Shown here: positions 55,996 to 64,000 of the stretch, piece by piece
Layout: the number at the start of each line of letters is the position of its first letter
Numbering within the stretch: the stretch's first letter is position 1
Assembly: GCF_000418325.1 (NCBI RefSeq)
Contig: NC_021658.1
Span: 12,318,501-12,382,500 of the forward strand
From: Sorangium cellulosum So0157-2
Lineage (GTDB): Bacteria > Myxococcota_A > Polyangia > Polyangiales > Polyangiaceae
Reading direction: 5' to 3'
Length of the DNA stretch: 64,000 bases
The notes under the pieces: model-generated
Databases searched by the model: none
What the model was told of the DNA's origin: nothing
The model's input: the letters and a program-made list of their open reading frames with translations, nothing else
Position numbers and translations under genes: made by a program

Positions 55996-57417
55996 CTACC
56001 TTACAGCCGAGCGCGCCTCTGTCGCGGCGGGCGCGGGGTGATCGCCCGCCGCGAGCCAGCGCTCCGCGAGCGTGAGCCCGAGCGCGGCGGACGCGACGGC
56101 GAGCGCGCACACGCCGAGGGCGGCAGCGCGCGACGCGGCGCGGGCGGCGCGCGGCGCCGGGCATGGGCGCCGCCGCGAGCGCGCCGGCGGGCGGCGCGCG
56201 AGGGGCGCGGCGACGGCGCGGCCGCCGCCCTGCGAGGCGAGCGGCGGGAGGCGCCGCGCGACGGCGGGCGCGACGGCGCGGGCCGTGGGGACGTCGAAGG
56301 CGGTCGGGGTGAGCTCCGCCGTGCTGGCCGCCGGCGCCGCGCCGTGCGGCGCTCCGTCGCGCAGCCTGCGCACGGCGGCGTCCATGTCGTCGGCCGTCTG
56401 GAAGCGGTGCTCGGGCGCCTTCGCGATGGCGCGCAGGATCACCCGATCGAGGGCGGCCGGGATCGGCTGCGGCGCGAAGCGCGACGGCGGGGGCGGCTCC
56501 CGCTCGCAGTGGGCGAAGCGGAGCGCGTCGCGGCGGCCGTGCAGCTCGTCGAACGGGCCTCGCCCGGCGACGAGCTCGTAGAGGACGAGGCCCATCGCAT
56601 AGATGTCGGCGCGCGGATCGATCGGCAGGGAGGCGCACTGCTCCGGCGCCATCGTCCTCGGCGTGCCGATGACCGCGTCCGGGGCGGTCAGCGAGGCGCC
56701 GGCGTGGAGGAGCTTGGCGACGCCGAAGTCGAGGACCTTGAGCGTGCCGTCGTCGCACAAAAACAGGTTCTCGAGCTTGAGGTCGCGGTGGACGATGCCA
56801 GCCGCGTGCGCGAGCGACAGCGCCGAGAGGGCCTGCTGGACCAGGCCGAGCGCGGTCGGGACCGCGATCACGCCGAGGCGCGCGAGCTCGGTCCTGAGGT
56901 CGCGCCCTTCGAGGAGCTCCATGGCGAAGTAGGGACGGCCGCCTCGGGTGGTGCCGAGATCGAACACCTCGGGCAGGCTCCGGTGGCGCAGGCGGGCGAT
57001 GGCGCGCGCCTCGGCGCGCATGCGCGCCGAGAGATCGCTGCGGCCGGCGTGGCAGCGGTGCAGCAGCTTCACCGCGAACCGGCGGCCGAGCTCGCGGTGC
57101 TCGACCTCGTACACCTCGCCCATGCCGCCCTGGCCGAGCAGGCGCACCACGACGTACGGCGTGCCGTGGATCGGCTCGCCCTCGGCGAGCGCGCGCAGCG
57201 GCCGCGCGTCCTCGGACGGCTCGACCTCGGCGAGCGCGCGCAGCGGCCGCGCGTCCCCGGACGGCTCGACCTCGCCCAGCGCGCGCAGCAGCCGCGCGTC
57301 CCCGGACGGCTCGACCTCGGCGAGCGCGCGCGGCGGCCGCGCGCGGGGAGCCTGCGGCGCGCGCAGAGCGCCGGGCGCGTACAGGAGCGTGCGCCCGTCG
57401 GCGGTCGCGCCGGTCAT
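55996..57417 (-). CDS. Ser/Thr protein kinase with N-terminal repeats and C-terminal helix
   Basis: This 473-residue Hanks-type kinase starts at ATG 57417, overlapping the stop of another kinase (ATGA). About 65 N-terminal residues contain 15-residue repeats (PLRALAEVEPSGDAR). The kinase domain covers about 80-345: LGQGGMGEVYEVEHR, Lys in FAVKLLHR, catalytic HRDLKLENL, DFGVAKL and GTPRTMAPEQ. It looks active. A basic stretch and a single helix (AAALGVCALAVASAALGLTL) follow, so the kinase is membrane-bound with a short outside tail. Confidence 0.88.
   Translation of the reverse strand: MTGATADGRTLLYAPGALRAPQAPRARPPRALAEVEPSGDARLLRALGEVEPSGDARPLRALAEVEPSEDARPLRALAEGEPIHGTPYVVVRLLGQGGMGEVYEVEHRELGRRFAVKLLHRCHAGRSDLSARMRAEARAIARLRHRSLPEVFDLGTTRGGRPYFAMELLEGRDLRTELARLGVIAVPTALGLVQQALSALSLAHAAGIVHRDLKLENLFLCDDGTLKVLDFGVAKLLHAGASLTAPDAVIGTPRTMAPEQCASLPIDPRADIYAMGLVLYELVAGRGPFDELHGRRDALRFAHCEREPPPPSRFAPQPIPAALDRVILRAIAKAPEHRFQTADDMDAAVRRLRDGAPHGAAPAASTAELTPTAFDVPTARAVAPAVARRLPPLASQGGGRAVAAPLARRPPARSRRRPCPAPRAARAASRAAALGVCALAVASAALGLTLAERWLAAGDHPAPAATEARSAVR
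57181..57345 (-). repeat. 45-bp tandem repeats in kinase gene
   Basis: Units begin at 57181, 57226, 57271 and 57316 with an exact 45-bp period and few substitutions. They encode the 15-residue PLRALAEVEPSGDAR repeats. The period keeps the frame, so the copy number can vary without harm. Confidence 0.85.
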
Positions 57418-58406
57418 CGCGCCCCTCCGTCCGCGAGCTGCGCCCGCGCGCCGCGCGCGCCGCCAGATGGCGCGGGCTGCCCCGCGCCGTCGGGCGCGGC
57501 CGTCTCCCGGCCGCCGTCTTCTCCCTGCGCCTCCTCGAGCGCGGCGGCCATCGCTTCCGCCGTCTGCCAGCGGAGCCCCGGGTCCTTCTCGAGGGCGCGC
57601 GCGACCGCGTGGTCGAGCGCCGGAGGGACCCAGAGGAGCGAGCGGAGCCGCGGCGCCGGCGTGCTCAGGTGCGCCCGCATCACCGCCATCGAGTCGACCA
57701 CCGGAAACGGCCCTCGCCCGGTGATCGCCTCGAACAGCAGGAGCCCCACCGCGTACACGTCGGTGCGCGCGTCGACATCCTCGCCCCGGATCTGCTCGGG
57801 CGACAGGTAGCGCGGCGTGCCGAGGACGTTCGAGCCCGTCGGCGGCCCGAGCCCTTCGCGGGTCACCTTCGCGATGCCGAAGTCGATCAGCACCGCGCGC
57901 TCGGCCTCGGGCGCGGAGGGCCCGCCCTCCAGATCGGCCGGTCCCTGCTCGGCGCCGCTCACCTGCGCGAGGAAGACGTTGGCCGGCTTGATGTCGCGGT
58001 GGATGATGCCGGCGCGGTGCGCCGCGGCGAGCCCGCCGAGCACCTGGATGGCGATGCGCACGGCGGCGGGGGTCGCGAGCGGCCCGCGCGCGTCGAGCCG
58101 CTCGCGCAGCGTCTCGCCGAAGAGGCGCGGCATGACGAGGAAGGGACGGCCGTCGCTCGTCACGCCGACCTCCTCGACCTTCACGACGTTCGGGTGGCTC
58201 AGCGTCGCGAGCGCGCGGCCCTCCTGGACGAGGCGCGCGCCGACCTCGCTCGCCCCCTCGTGCATGGCGCGGAGCAGCTTGAGCGCGCGCAGCTGACCGC
58301 GGCGCCCCGTCGCCTCGAAGACCTCGGAGCACGAGCCTGCCCCGATCCTCCGGAGCAGGCGGTACGAAGTCCCCGGGAGCGGCTGTCCTTCTCGCTTTTG
58401 CACCAT
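57414..58406 (-). CDS. Soluble Ser/Thr protein kinase
   Basis: This 330-residue kinase starts at ATG 58406, with GGGAGG 9 nt upstream. Kinase residues: IGAGSCSEVFEATG, Lys in RALKLLRAMH, IIHRDIKPANVFLAQ, VLIDFGIAKV and GTPRYLSPEQI. An insert of about 25 residues (SGAEQGPADLEGG) comes between HRD and DFG. It looks active but lacks a membrane segment. It is coupled to the second kinase gene, which suggests the two act in one cascade or heterodimer. Confidence 0.9.
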   Translation of the reverse strand: MVQKREGQPLPGTSYRLLRRIGAGSCSEVFEATGRRGQLRALKLLRAMHEGASEVGARLVQEGRALATLSHPNVVKVEEVGVTSDGRPFLVMPRLFGETLRERLDARGPLATPAAVRIAIQVLGGLAAAHRAGIIHRDIKPANVFLAQVSGAEQGPADLEGGPSAPEAERAVLIDFGIAKVTREGLGPPTGSNVLGTPRYLSPEQIRGEDVDARTDVYAVGLLLFEAITGRGPFPVVDSMAVMRAHLSTPAPRLRSLLWVPPALDHAVARALEKDPGLRWQTAEAMAAALEEAQGEDGGRETAAPDGAGQPAPSGGARGARAQLADGGAR

Positions 58407-58591
58407 GTCCGTCGACCTCCCTTGCGGGGGCGCGCGGCGGAGCGCCGGCGCCTTCGTTCGGGAAGGGAATCGTCGCTCTCGCGGCGGGAGTTGCGCGGAC
58501 AAACCGCTCAGCTCACCCAAAAACGCGCAATCAACGGATGTGCAGTGGGCGCGGCGCGCCGTTCAGGGCTGTACAGGGGCGCGGGGCGCGC

Positions 58592-59932
58592 TCAGTGATA
58601 GAGGAACCACCGGACGCCCGGCTTGATCTCCATATGGTAATGGTCGGCGTGCGGCGCGTTGTAATTGGGCGTCAGCACGTAGGTAAAAATTCCGAGATCC
58701 GCCGCCTCGCACACGATCGACCGGAGCTCGCGGGCCTCGGGGAGCTCGGGCTGGGGCGCCCCCTCGCCGCAGGTCTTGTCCCCGATGCGGCCGTGGAAAT
58801 GACGCGCGACGCTGATCCAGGTGCCGTCGCGCTTCTTGAGCGCGCCGACGTCGATGGCCAGGCCGGCCGGGTGACGCGTGCCGGGCGGAGCCCACGCGCC
58901 GCGGGGCTTCTGGCCGGCGTCGCTGCGCAGCGCCACGTCGCCGCGGCGCTTGGTCGCGGACGCCGTGGCCCGGGACGCCGCGGGCTTGCGGCGCGCGGAG
59001 CGTCGCGTTCCTGCCTTGCCGGCCGCCTTGGCCGGCGCGCTGCGCGCCGCGGTCGTCCGCCCCTGGGTGTCCGGCGCGCTCGACGCGGCGTTTCGAGGGG
59101 CCTCCGCCGCGCCCTTGTCCTTCGCGCCGGCCTCCGCCGCGCCCTTGTTGTCCTTCGCGCCGGCCTCCGCCGCGCCCTTGTTGTCCTTCGCGCCGGCCTC
59201 CGCCGCGCCCTTGTTGTCCTTCGCGCCGGCCTCCGCCGCGCCCTTGTTGTCCTTCGCGCCTGCCCCCGCCGCGCCCTTGTCCTTCGCGCCGGCCCCCGCC
59301 GCGCCCTTCTCCTTGATGCGTCGCGGGCGCTCCTCGGGCGCCTTCGACGTCCCATCGAGCGCGCCCTTCTTGCCCAGCTCGACCGGCGGCGCGGGCATCG
59401 TCGATTCCTTGCGAACGTCGCTGTCCGCGGCCTTCGCCTCGACGGCCCCGTGCGCGTGCTCCCCCTCGTCGCCTCCCCGCTCGCGGCCCGGCATCGGCAC
59501 GTTGGGTCGATACATCGTGTAATGGACGACCTCGTCGATATCGTGCCGCATGAGCACGGCCGCGAAATCGTCGAGGGCGAGCGCGAGGCGCGCGTCCAGG
59601 ATCTCGAACATGCTCGTCACGCGCTGCTCGGGCGGGAGCACGGAACGGTAGTACACGCCGTTCAGCCGGCCCGTGAGCCGGATCGGCGCGCGCACCCCGG
59701 GCGCGTGATCCACCCTGAGGTACAGGATCTTCCGGCGATCCAGCTCGGCCAGCGCCTCGTCGTCCGTCATGTTGGCGTAGCGGTACGCCGGGGAGGCCTC
59801 GGCGACGCTCGCCTCCGGCGTCACGAGGAACGGCGACGCGGCCAGCGCGGGCGCCGGATCGAGCGTCGCGACGGACGCGAGCAGCGCGCCCACCAGCGGC
59901 TTCAGCAGACAGCGAAGTCGGGAAAACGCCAC
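58592..59932 (-). CDS. LAS-type (extensin-like/M15-like) peptidase with repeat insert
   Basis: This 446-residue protein has a signal peptide (LLASVATLDPAPALAA) and an N-terminal domain of about 130 residues. An Ala/Lys-rich linker follows with four 11-residue repeats (GAAEAGAKDNK). The C-terminal domain has HPAGLAIDVG and DHYHMEIK, the His/Asp and HxH zinc ligands of LAS peptidases that cut cell-wall peptides. Start GTG 59932. It likely acts on peptidoglycan in the periplasm. Confidence 0.75.
   Translation of the reverse strand: MAFSRLRCLLKPLVGALLASVATLDPAPALAASPFLVTPEASVAEASPAYRYANMTDDEALAELDRRKILYLRVDHAPGVRAPIRLTGRLNGVYYRSVLPPEQRVTSMFEILDARLALALDDFAAVLMRHDIDEVVHYTMYRPNVPMPGRERGGDEGEHAHGAVEAKAADSDVRKESTMPAPPVELGKKGALDGTSKAPEERPRRIKEKGAAGAGAKDKGAAGAGAKDNKGAAEAGAKDNKGAAEAGAKDNKGAAEAGAKDNKGAAEAGAKDKGAAEAPRNAASSAPDTQGRTTAARSAPAKAAGKAGTRRSARRKPAASRATASATKRRGDVALRSDAGQKPRGAWAPPGTRHPAGLAIDVGALKKRDGTWISVARHFHGRIGDKTCGEGAPQPELPEARELRSIVCEAADLGIFTYVLTPNYNAPHADHYHMEIKPGVRWFLYH
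59100..59310 (-). repeat. 33-bp repeats in the peptidase linker
   Basis: Four 33-bp units encode the 11-residue peptide, flanked by 30-bp units lacking one codon (GAKDK). Near-identical bases imply recent expansion. Confidence 0.75.
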
Positions 59933-60044
59933 AGCGGCCGCACTCTAACGTGACCGGGCAGGAAGGCGAAAAAAACGGGCGACGGCTGGACCGGCGAGCA
60001 GCAGCGCGATCGCGGCGCCGCCGCGCTGACCGTCGCGCAGCGCC

Positions 60045-60935
60045 GTGCTCGCGGTTACGCTGGGCGCGCGGCGCCGCGACGCCCAGAACGGCGCGCTCCC
60101 CGCGCGCATCCCCTCCGCGACGAACACGCCTTTGCAACCACCGACGCCCTTCGAACCGAGCCGCGACGCGCACCCCCGAGCCGGCGCCGACACGCCCGGC
60201 GCACCGGCCGACGCGGGCGCGCTCCACGGCGAGCGCCCGCGGCCGCCCGAGCCGACCGCCGCGCGCACGCTCCTCGCCGCGGCCATCACGACCGCCGCCG
60301 TGACGGCGGCGTCCTACGCGGCGCCGAAGAGCTACGCCGGCACGATCGTGGGCCTCGCGTTCCTCGCGGCGACGTACTGGCTCGTGCTGCGGTACGACGA
60401 GGCGACGATCCGCGCCCACGGCCTGTCCCTCGGGGGCGTCCTCGAGCCCGCGCCGCTCTCGGCAGCGCGCCTCGCCCGCGCCGCGCTCCGCGCCGTCGCC
60501 TGGGCCGCCCTGGTCGCCGCGATCGTCTTCCCGCCGTTCTGGCTCGGCTACCGGCTGTACTGGGGCGTGACCTCGCCGTTCGTGCTGCGCCCGCCGTCCG
60601 CCGACGAGATCGCCGCGCAGCTCCTCGTGGTCGCGCTGCCCGAGGAGGCGTTCTTCCGCGGCTACCTCCAGAGCGCCCTCGACCGCGTCTTCCCGCCGCG
60701 CGTCCGCGTCCTCGGCGCGCCGCTCGGCCCGGCGTGGCTCATCTCCTCGGCGATCTTCGCGCTCGGCCACGTGCTCACGATCCTGCACCCCGCGCGGCTC
60801 GCCGTCTTCTTCCCCGCGCTCGTCTTCGGGTGGCTGCGGGCCCGCACCGGCGGCATCGGGGCGCCGCTCCTGTTCCACGCGGCCTGCAACCTCTTCTCGC
60901 TCACCCTCGCGAACGGCTACGTTCACGCGCCGTGA
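60045..60935 (+). CDS. CPBP-family intramembrane glutamic protease
   Basis: The 296-residue frame starts at GTG 60045, but the first 75 residues are Pro/Ala-rich and the start may be later, for example TTG 60132. Several helices follow. Motifs of the CPBP (CAAX-like) protease family are PEEAFFRGYLQ (EExxxR), FALGHVLT and HAACNLF. Members process C-terminal signals or prenylated proteins; some myxobacterial members act on MYXO-CTERM tails. No such tail protein is adjacent. The stop overlaps the next gene (GTGA). Confidence 0.8.
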   Translation: MLAVTLGARRRDAQNGALPARIPSATNTPLQPPTPFEPSRDAHPRAGADTPGAPADAGALHGERPRPPEPTAARTLLAAAITTAAVTAASYAAPKSYAGTIVGLAFLAATYWLVLRYDEATIRAHGLSLGGVLEPAPLSAARLARAALRAVAWAALVAAIVFPPFWLGYRLYWGVTSPFVLRPPSADEIAAQLLVVALPEEAFFRGYLQSALDRVFPPRVRVLGAPLGPAWLISSAIFALGHVLTILHPARLAVFFPALVFGWLRARTGGIGAPLLFHAACNLFSLTLANGYVHAP

Positions 60936-61681
60936 GCACCTCGTTCGACGACACGGCGCCTGGCTCCCCGCGCGGCGCCGGCCCGGCGGTGCAGGACGGC
61001 GCCGCGCCGCGGGACGGCCGCGTCGCGCGCCGGCGCGCGGCGCTGTTCGACATGGATCGCACGCTGCTGCGCAAGGAGACCGCGAGCCTCTACGTGAAGT
61101 ACCAGCGCCAGATCGGCGAGGCGACGGCGCGCGATCTCCTGCGGACCCTGTACTGGGTCGGGCAATACACGCTCGGCGTGCTCGACGCCGAGAAGGTCGC
61201 CGAGCGCGCGCTGCTCGCGCTCCGGGGCGTGCCCGAGACCGTCCTCGCGGCCCGCTGCGACGACTGGTTCCGGCTCCACGTCGAGCCGCACATCGCCGAC
61301 GGGGGGCGCGAGGCCGTGCGGCGGCATCGAGCGGCCGGAGACCTGTGCGCCATCGTGACCGGCGCGTGGCCCTACACCGCGCGCCCGCTGGCCAGGCGGC
61401 TCGGGATCGAGCACCTCGTCGCGAGCGAGCTCGAGATCGACGAGCGCGGGCACTTCACGGGCCGCGCCGCGCCCCCGCTCTGCCTCGGCGAGGGCAAGGT
61501 CGCGCGCGCGCGGGCGCTGGCCGAGGCGCAGGGCTTCCGGCTGGAGGACGCGGCGTTCTACACGGACAGCATCAGCGATCTGCCGCTCCTCGAGCTCGTG
61601 GCGGAGCCGACCGCCGTCAACCCCGATCCCCGGCTGCGCCGGGTCGCCGAGCGGCGGGGCTACCGGATCGAGCGCTGGTGA
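60932..61681 (+). CDS. HAD-IB family hydrolase, SerB-like phosphatase
   Basis: This 249-residue phosphatase has motif I ALFDMDRTLL, motif II AIVTGAWPY, a Lys in GEGKVARARA and motif IV YTDSISDLPLLE. The arrangement matches HAD-IB enzymes such as phosphoserine phosphatase-like proteins that dephosphorylate lipid or amino acid phosphates. The start is GTG 60932, within the stop of the protease gene. The first 35 residues are disordered. Substrate unknown. Confidence 0.88.
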   Translation: MSTSFDDTAPGSPRGAGPAVQDGAAPRDGRVARRRAALFDMDRTLLRKETASLYVKYQRQIGEATARDLLRTLYWVGQYTLGVLDAEKVAERALLALRGVPETVLAARCDDWFRLHVEPHIADGGREAVRRHRAAGDLCAIVTGAWPYTARPLARRLGIEHLVASELEIDERGHFTGRAAPPLCLGEGKVARARALAEAQGFRLEDAAFYTDSISDLPLLELVAEPTAVNPDPRLRRVAERRGYRIERW

Positions 61682-61701
61682 GCGCGCCGGCCGCGGCGCG
61701 C
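61682..61701. terminator. Hairpin between convergent genes
   Basis: GCGCGCC, loop GGCCGC, GGCGCGC immediately follow the HAD gene stop. A 7-bp GC stem without a T-run; a plausible terminator for the phosphatase gene. Confidence 0.45.
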
Positions 61702-61729
61702 GGTGGCCTCACGTGGCCGCGCGGTCGCC

Positions 61730-62854
61730 TCACGGGGGCGGCGGTCGAGAGCCCGGCGGCGGCCGCGAGGTGGGCGAGCCGAACGAGGGCGGCGGCCGCG
61801 ACGAGAGCGGCCCCATCGGGAGGCTCGTGCGGGAGAGGCTCGAGCGGGTGTTGACCGCCCACAGGACGATCGCGGCGACGACCGGACCGATGAAGATGCC
61901 TGCCGCGCCGAACAGCTCGAGCCCGCCGAAGATGGCGAGCAGGGCGATGAGCGGGTGCATCCCGCCGTGCGAGCTCTGGACCCACGGCCTGATCACGTTG
62001 TCCGAGAGCCCGACGAGGACGGCCGCGGTGCACATGCCGATGCCGGCGCCGATGCGCCCGACGACGAACAGGTAGATCGCCGCCCCCAGCGTCACCGGCG
62101 TGGTGCCGATCATGGGGACGAGCGAGAGCAGCGTGGCGAGGAGGCCGAGGAGGAACGCACCCGGCACCTTGCAGACGAAGAGCGCGACGGTCGTCAGCGT
62201 CCCCTGGACGGCCGCCGTCGCGAGCAGGCCGAGGACGGCGCCGTGCACCGTGTCCTGGATCGACGCGAAGAGGACGTCGGTCTCCTCGTTCCTGAACGGC
62301 GACTGCTTGAGCAGCCAGCGCAGCAGGAGGCCGCCGTCGCGGAGCAGGTAATAGAGCGCCACGATGAACAGGAAGGCGTCGACGATCGTCTGCGGCACCG
62401 CGGCGACCATGCCGCCCGCGAAGCCCGCCATCGAGCTGCCCACCCGCTGGAACAGGTTGCTCACGTACGCGCGGACGTCGTCGCCGGACAGGCCCGCCCT
62501 GTTCATGAGCCCCGTCAGCCGCCCGTCGTTCAGGAGGCCCTGGACGCGCTCGATGGTGCTGGACCAGTCCCGCGCGAAGAAGCGGCTGATCGAGGCGGAG
62601 GCCTCGATGATGATCACGGCGAGCGGGATGCACACGAGGATCACCACGCCGACGGTGGAGATCGCGGGCGCGAACTGGCGGAAGCGGCCGAGTCGCGGCG
62701 AGAGGCGGCGCTGGAGCGGGGAGACGAGGAGCGCGACGAGGCCGCCGAGCAGGACGGGGACGAGCAGCCCCTTCACCATCCAGAAGAACAGCGCGACGAG
62801 CCCCGCCCGGAGGGCGAACGACAGCCATCGATCCGACTGGGTATCTTGGTTCAT
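61730..62854 (-). CDS. AI-2E family transporter (PerM/YdiK-like)
   Basis: This 374-residue membrane protein has about seven to eight helices. Features are GLLVPVLLGGLVALLVSPLQ at the N-terminus, VPQTIVDAFLFIVALYYLL, LLSLVPMIGTTPVTLGAAIY, and DNVIRPWVQSSHGGMHPLIA with LAIFGGLELFGAAGIFIGPV. The last two are diagnostic. The family includes exporters and Na+/H+ antiporter-like proteins; its substrate is often unknown. I choose ATG 62854. The C-terminus has a Pro/Arg-rich tail (SRPPPSFGSPTSRPPPGSR). Confidence 0.88.
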   Translation of the reverse strand: MNQDTQSDRWLSFALRAGLVALFFWMVKGLLVPVLLGGLVALLVSPLQRRLSPRLGRFRQFAPAISTVGVVILVCIPLAVIIIEASASISRFFARDWSSTIERVQGLLNDGRLTGLMNRAGLSGDDVRAYVSNLFQRVGSSMAGFAGGMVAAVPQTIVDAFLFIVALYYLLRDGGLLLRWLLKQSPFRNEETDVLFASIQDTVHGAVLGLLATAAVQGTLTTVALFVCKVPGAFLLGLLATLLSLVPMIGTTPVTLGAAIYLFVVGRIGAGIGMCTAAVLVGLSDNVIRPWVQSSHGGMHPLIALLAIFGGLELFGAAGIFIGPVVAAIVLWAVNTRSSLSRTSLPMGPLSSRPPPSFGSPTSRPPPGSRPPPP

Positions 62855-63044
62855 CGCCGGGTGCGCTTGCTCGTTGTGCCGCGTTCGGCGGCGTCCGGGG
62901 CCAAGGTAGGGTGGGCCTCCGGCGACCACCAGCGATTTCCGCGTTCCGCGAGCGCAGCGCGGCGGTTCCGGGATACAGTCAAGCTCGGCCGACGACCGCG
63001 GAGGCGACGGCGCCTTCACCGCCGCGTCAGCTGGAGGAAGCAAG

Positions 63045-63833
63045 ATGAGCACGAGCGGTGGCGGGGTTCCGCCCGGGGGCGGAAACTGGGGGAACGGCGG
63101 CGGGAGTTGGGGGAACGGAGGAGGCTGGGGGTCGAGCCCGCCCGGCGGCCAGGGAGTGGCGCCGGGCGGCGGTGCGCCGGCGGGAGGGGGATACCCGCCT
63201 GCGGGCGGGGGAGCTTCGCCGCCGGGTGGGGGGTATCCGCCGCCGGGTGGGGGATATTCGCCGCCGGGTGGGGGGTATCCGCCGCCGGGCGCGGGATGGG
63301 GGGCGCCGCCCGGAGGAGGACAAAGCGGGCCGCCCGGAGGCGGCTGGGGGCCGCCGCCCGCATACGGCGGCGGGCCGCCCCAGCCGGGAGCGATGCAGCT
63401 CTACTCCGACAAGGATCAGGCGACTGCCTTCCTGCTCGCGGCGTTTCTCGGGATCTTCGGCGCCGACCGCCTTTACCTCGGCCAGACCGGGCTCGGCCTC
63501 CTGAAGCTGTTCACGTGCGGCGGCTTCGGCTTCTGGACCCTCATCGATCTGATCCTGATCGGCACCGGATCGATGCGAGATGCCCAGGGCCTCGTGCTCA
63601 AGCGCGACGCGCCCGTCGGTTACCCGACCAAGAGCCAGTCCACGGTCTTCTTGCTCTCGTATTTCCTGGGGAGCCTGGGCGCCGATCGGTTCTATCTGGG
63701 ACAGACCGGGCTCGGCATCGCCAAGCTCTTGACGTGCGGTGGACTCGGCATCTGGTCGCTGATCGACATGCTCCTGATCGGAATGGGGCGGTTCCGCGAC
63801 GCCGAGGGCAACTCGCTGAAGTTCGACCGCTGA
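63045..63833 (+). CDS. Protein with two TM2 domains and a Gly/Pro-rich N-terminus
   Basis: This 262-residue protein starts at ATG 63045 with GGAGGAAG upstream. Residues 1-115 are Gly/Pro/Tyr-rich, with repeats like PPGGGYPP. Two TM2 domains follow, each a hydrophobic helix, a GADR-YLGQTGLG turn and a second helix: AAFLGIFGADRLYLGQTGLG (about 133-152), and SYFLGSLGADRFYLGQTGLG (about 206-225), each continuing LTCGG or FTCGG and then IDLILIG or IDMLLIG. TM2 proteins have unclear roles; some link to stress or membrane traffic. It diverges from the AI-2E family gene. Confidence 0.88.
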   Translation: MSTSGGGVPPGGGNWGNGGGSWGNGGGWGSSPPGGQGVAPGGGAPAGGGYPPAGGGASPPGGGYPPPGGGYSPPGGGYPPPGAGWGAPPGGGQSGPPGGGWGPPPAYGGGPPQPGAMQLYSDKDQATAFLLAAFLGIFGADRLYLGQTGLGLLKLFTCGGFGFWTLIDLILIGTGSMRDAQGLVLKRDAPVGYPTKSQSTVFLLSYFLGSLGADRFYLGQTGLGIAKLLTCGGLGIWSLIDMLLIGMGRFRDAEGNSLKFDR

Positions 63834-63957
63834 CCTCGAGGCGCCATATCGCGCTCTGCGGCCGCCCGAGCGCTGCCAGCAGCGGCCGGCGGCGGACGAG
63901 CCGGACGCTTGCGTTCCCTGCCCCTGCGCTCCTCGGCCGTGGTATGGTCATGTGATC

Positions 63958-64000
63958 ATGGCTGATGAACTGACGTTCATGCGCATGCTCCGTGACCAGC
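63958..64000 (+). CDS. Start of a gene running past the window
   Basis: An ATG at 63958 opens a frame MADELTFMRMLRDQ that continues to the last base. Start only; no domain can be named. A second start at 63979 (ATGCGC) is possible. Confidence 0.35.
   Translation, partial: MADELTFMRMLRDQ

Noticed and set aside
60045..60935. Assignment of the CPBP protease as a myxosortase
   Set aside because: The CPBP motifs are present, but no MYXO-CTERM substrate or specific partner lies here, so the narrower name is not supported.

Overview
The window is about 64 kb of very GC-rich DNA. Codon use is strongly biased to G/C in the third position. There are many lipoproteins, Cys-rich secreted proteins, eukaryote-like Ser/Thr kinases and low-complexity repeats. 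Together with an Alternative Complex III (ACIII) operon followed by a caa3 oxidase, this points to a myxobacterium of the Sorangium/Polyangiales type. That is an inference from gene content, not from a marker gene. I saw no rRNA, tRNA, CRISPR array or insertion sequence.

Layout. 1-1.1 kb: the 3' end of a PEGA-like gene and a Cys-rich repeat protein. 1.3-7.2 kb (minus): a translationally coupled operon encoding a lipoprotein, a secreted polymorphic toxin (pretoxin motif plus a C-terminal ExK nuclease-like domain) and two tandem paralogous downstream genes that are probably its immunity genes. The lipoprotein gene carries an in-frame TAA and the toxin gene carries an 80-bp tandem duplication that shifts the frame, so the locus looks damaged. 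7.5-14.6 kb: an unknown gene, an inverted-repeat intergenic region, two coupled zinc-ribbon proteins (one with a dead trypsin-like domain), an orphan NuoH fused to a lipoprotein/PDZ ectodomain, and an orphan FecE-type ATPase. 14.7-19.2 kb: PhaR, an ECF sigma factor with its zinc anti-sigma, glutathione synthetase, a 36-bp hairpin repeat array, and FolK. 19.2-33.6 kb: envelope and housekeeping genes (DsbA-like lipoprotein coupled to a DEDDh exonuclease, a response regulator, FadL-like porin, metallophosphoesterase, Cys-rich lipoprotein, beta-propeller protein, S55 peptidase, aldo/keto reductase coupled to a PhyH-type oxygenase).

33.9-47.3 kb is the respiratory core: actABCDEF, a membrane-anchored protein with 25 perfect KPADA repeats, SCO1, and coxBACD. 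Most junctions are ATGA/GTGA overlaps. Electrons from quinol would pass through the ACIII cytochromes to the cytochrome c domain of CoxB and on to oxygen. A RegB/RegA-type redox two-component pair follows directly and is a plausible regulator.

49.5-64 kb: a divergent trans-sulfuration enzyme and siroheme sulfite/nitrite reductase separated by a G-rich block, a hairpin plus alternating CGCACG tract, a UvrD/PcrA helicase, a lipoprotein and two overlapping Ser/Thr kinases, a LAS-type peptidase with an 11-residue repeat insert, a CPBP membrane protease coupled to a HAD phosphatase, an AI-2E family transporter, a protein with two TM2 domains, and the first codons of a further gene.
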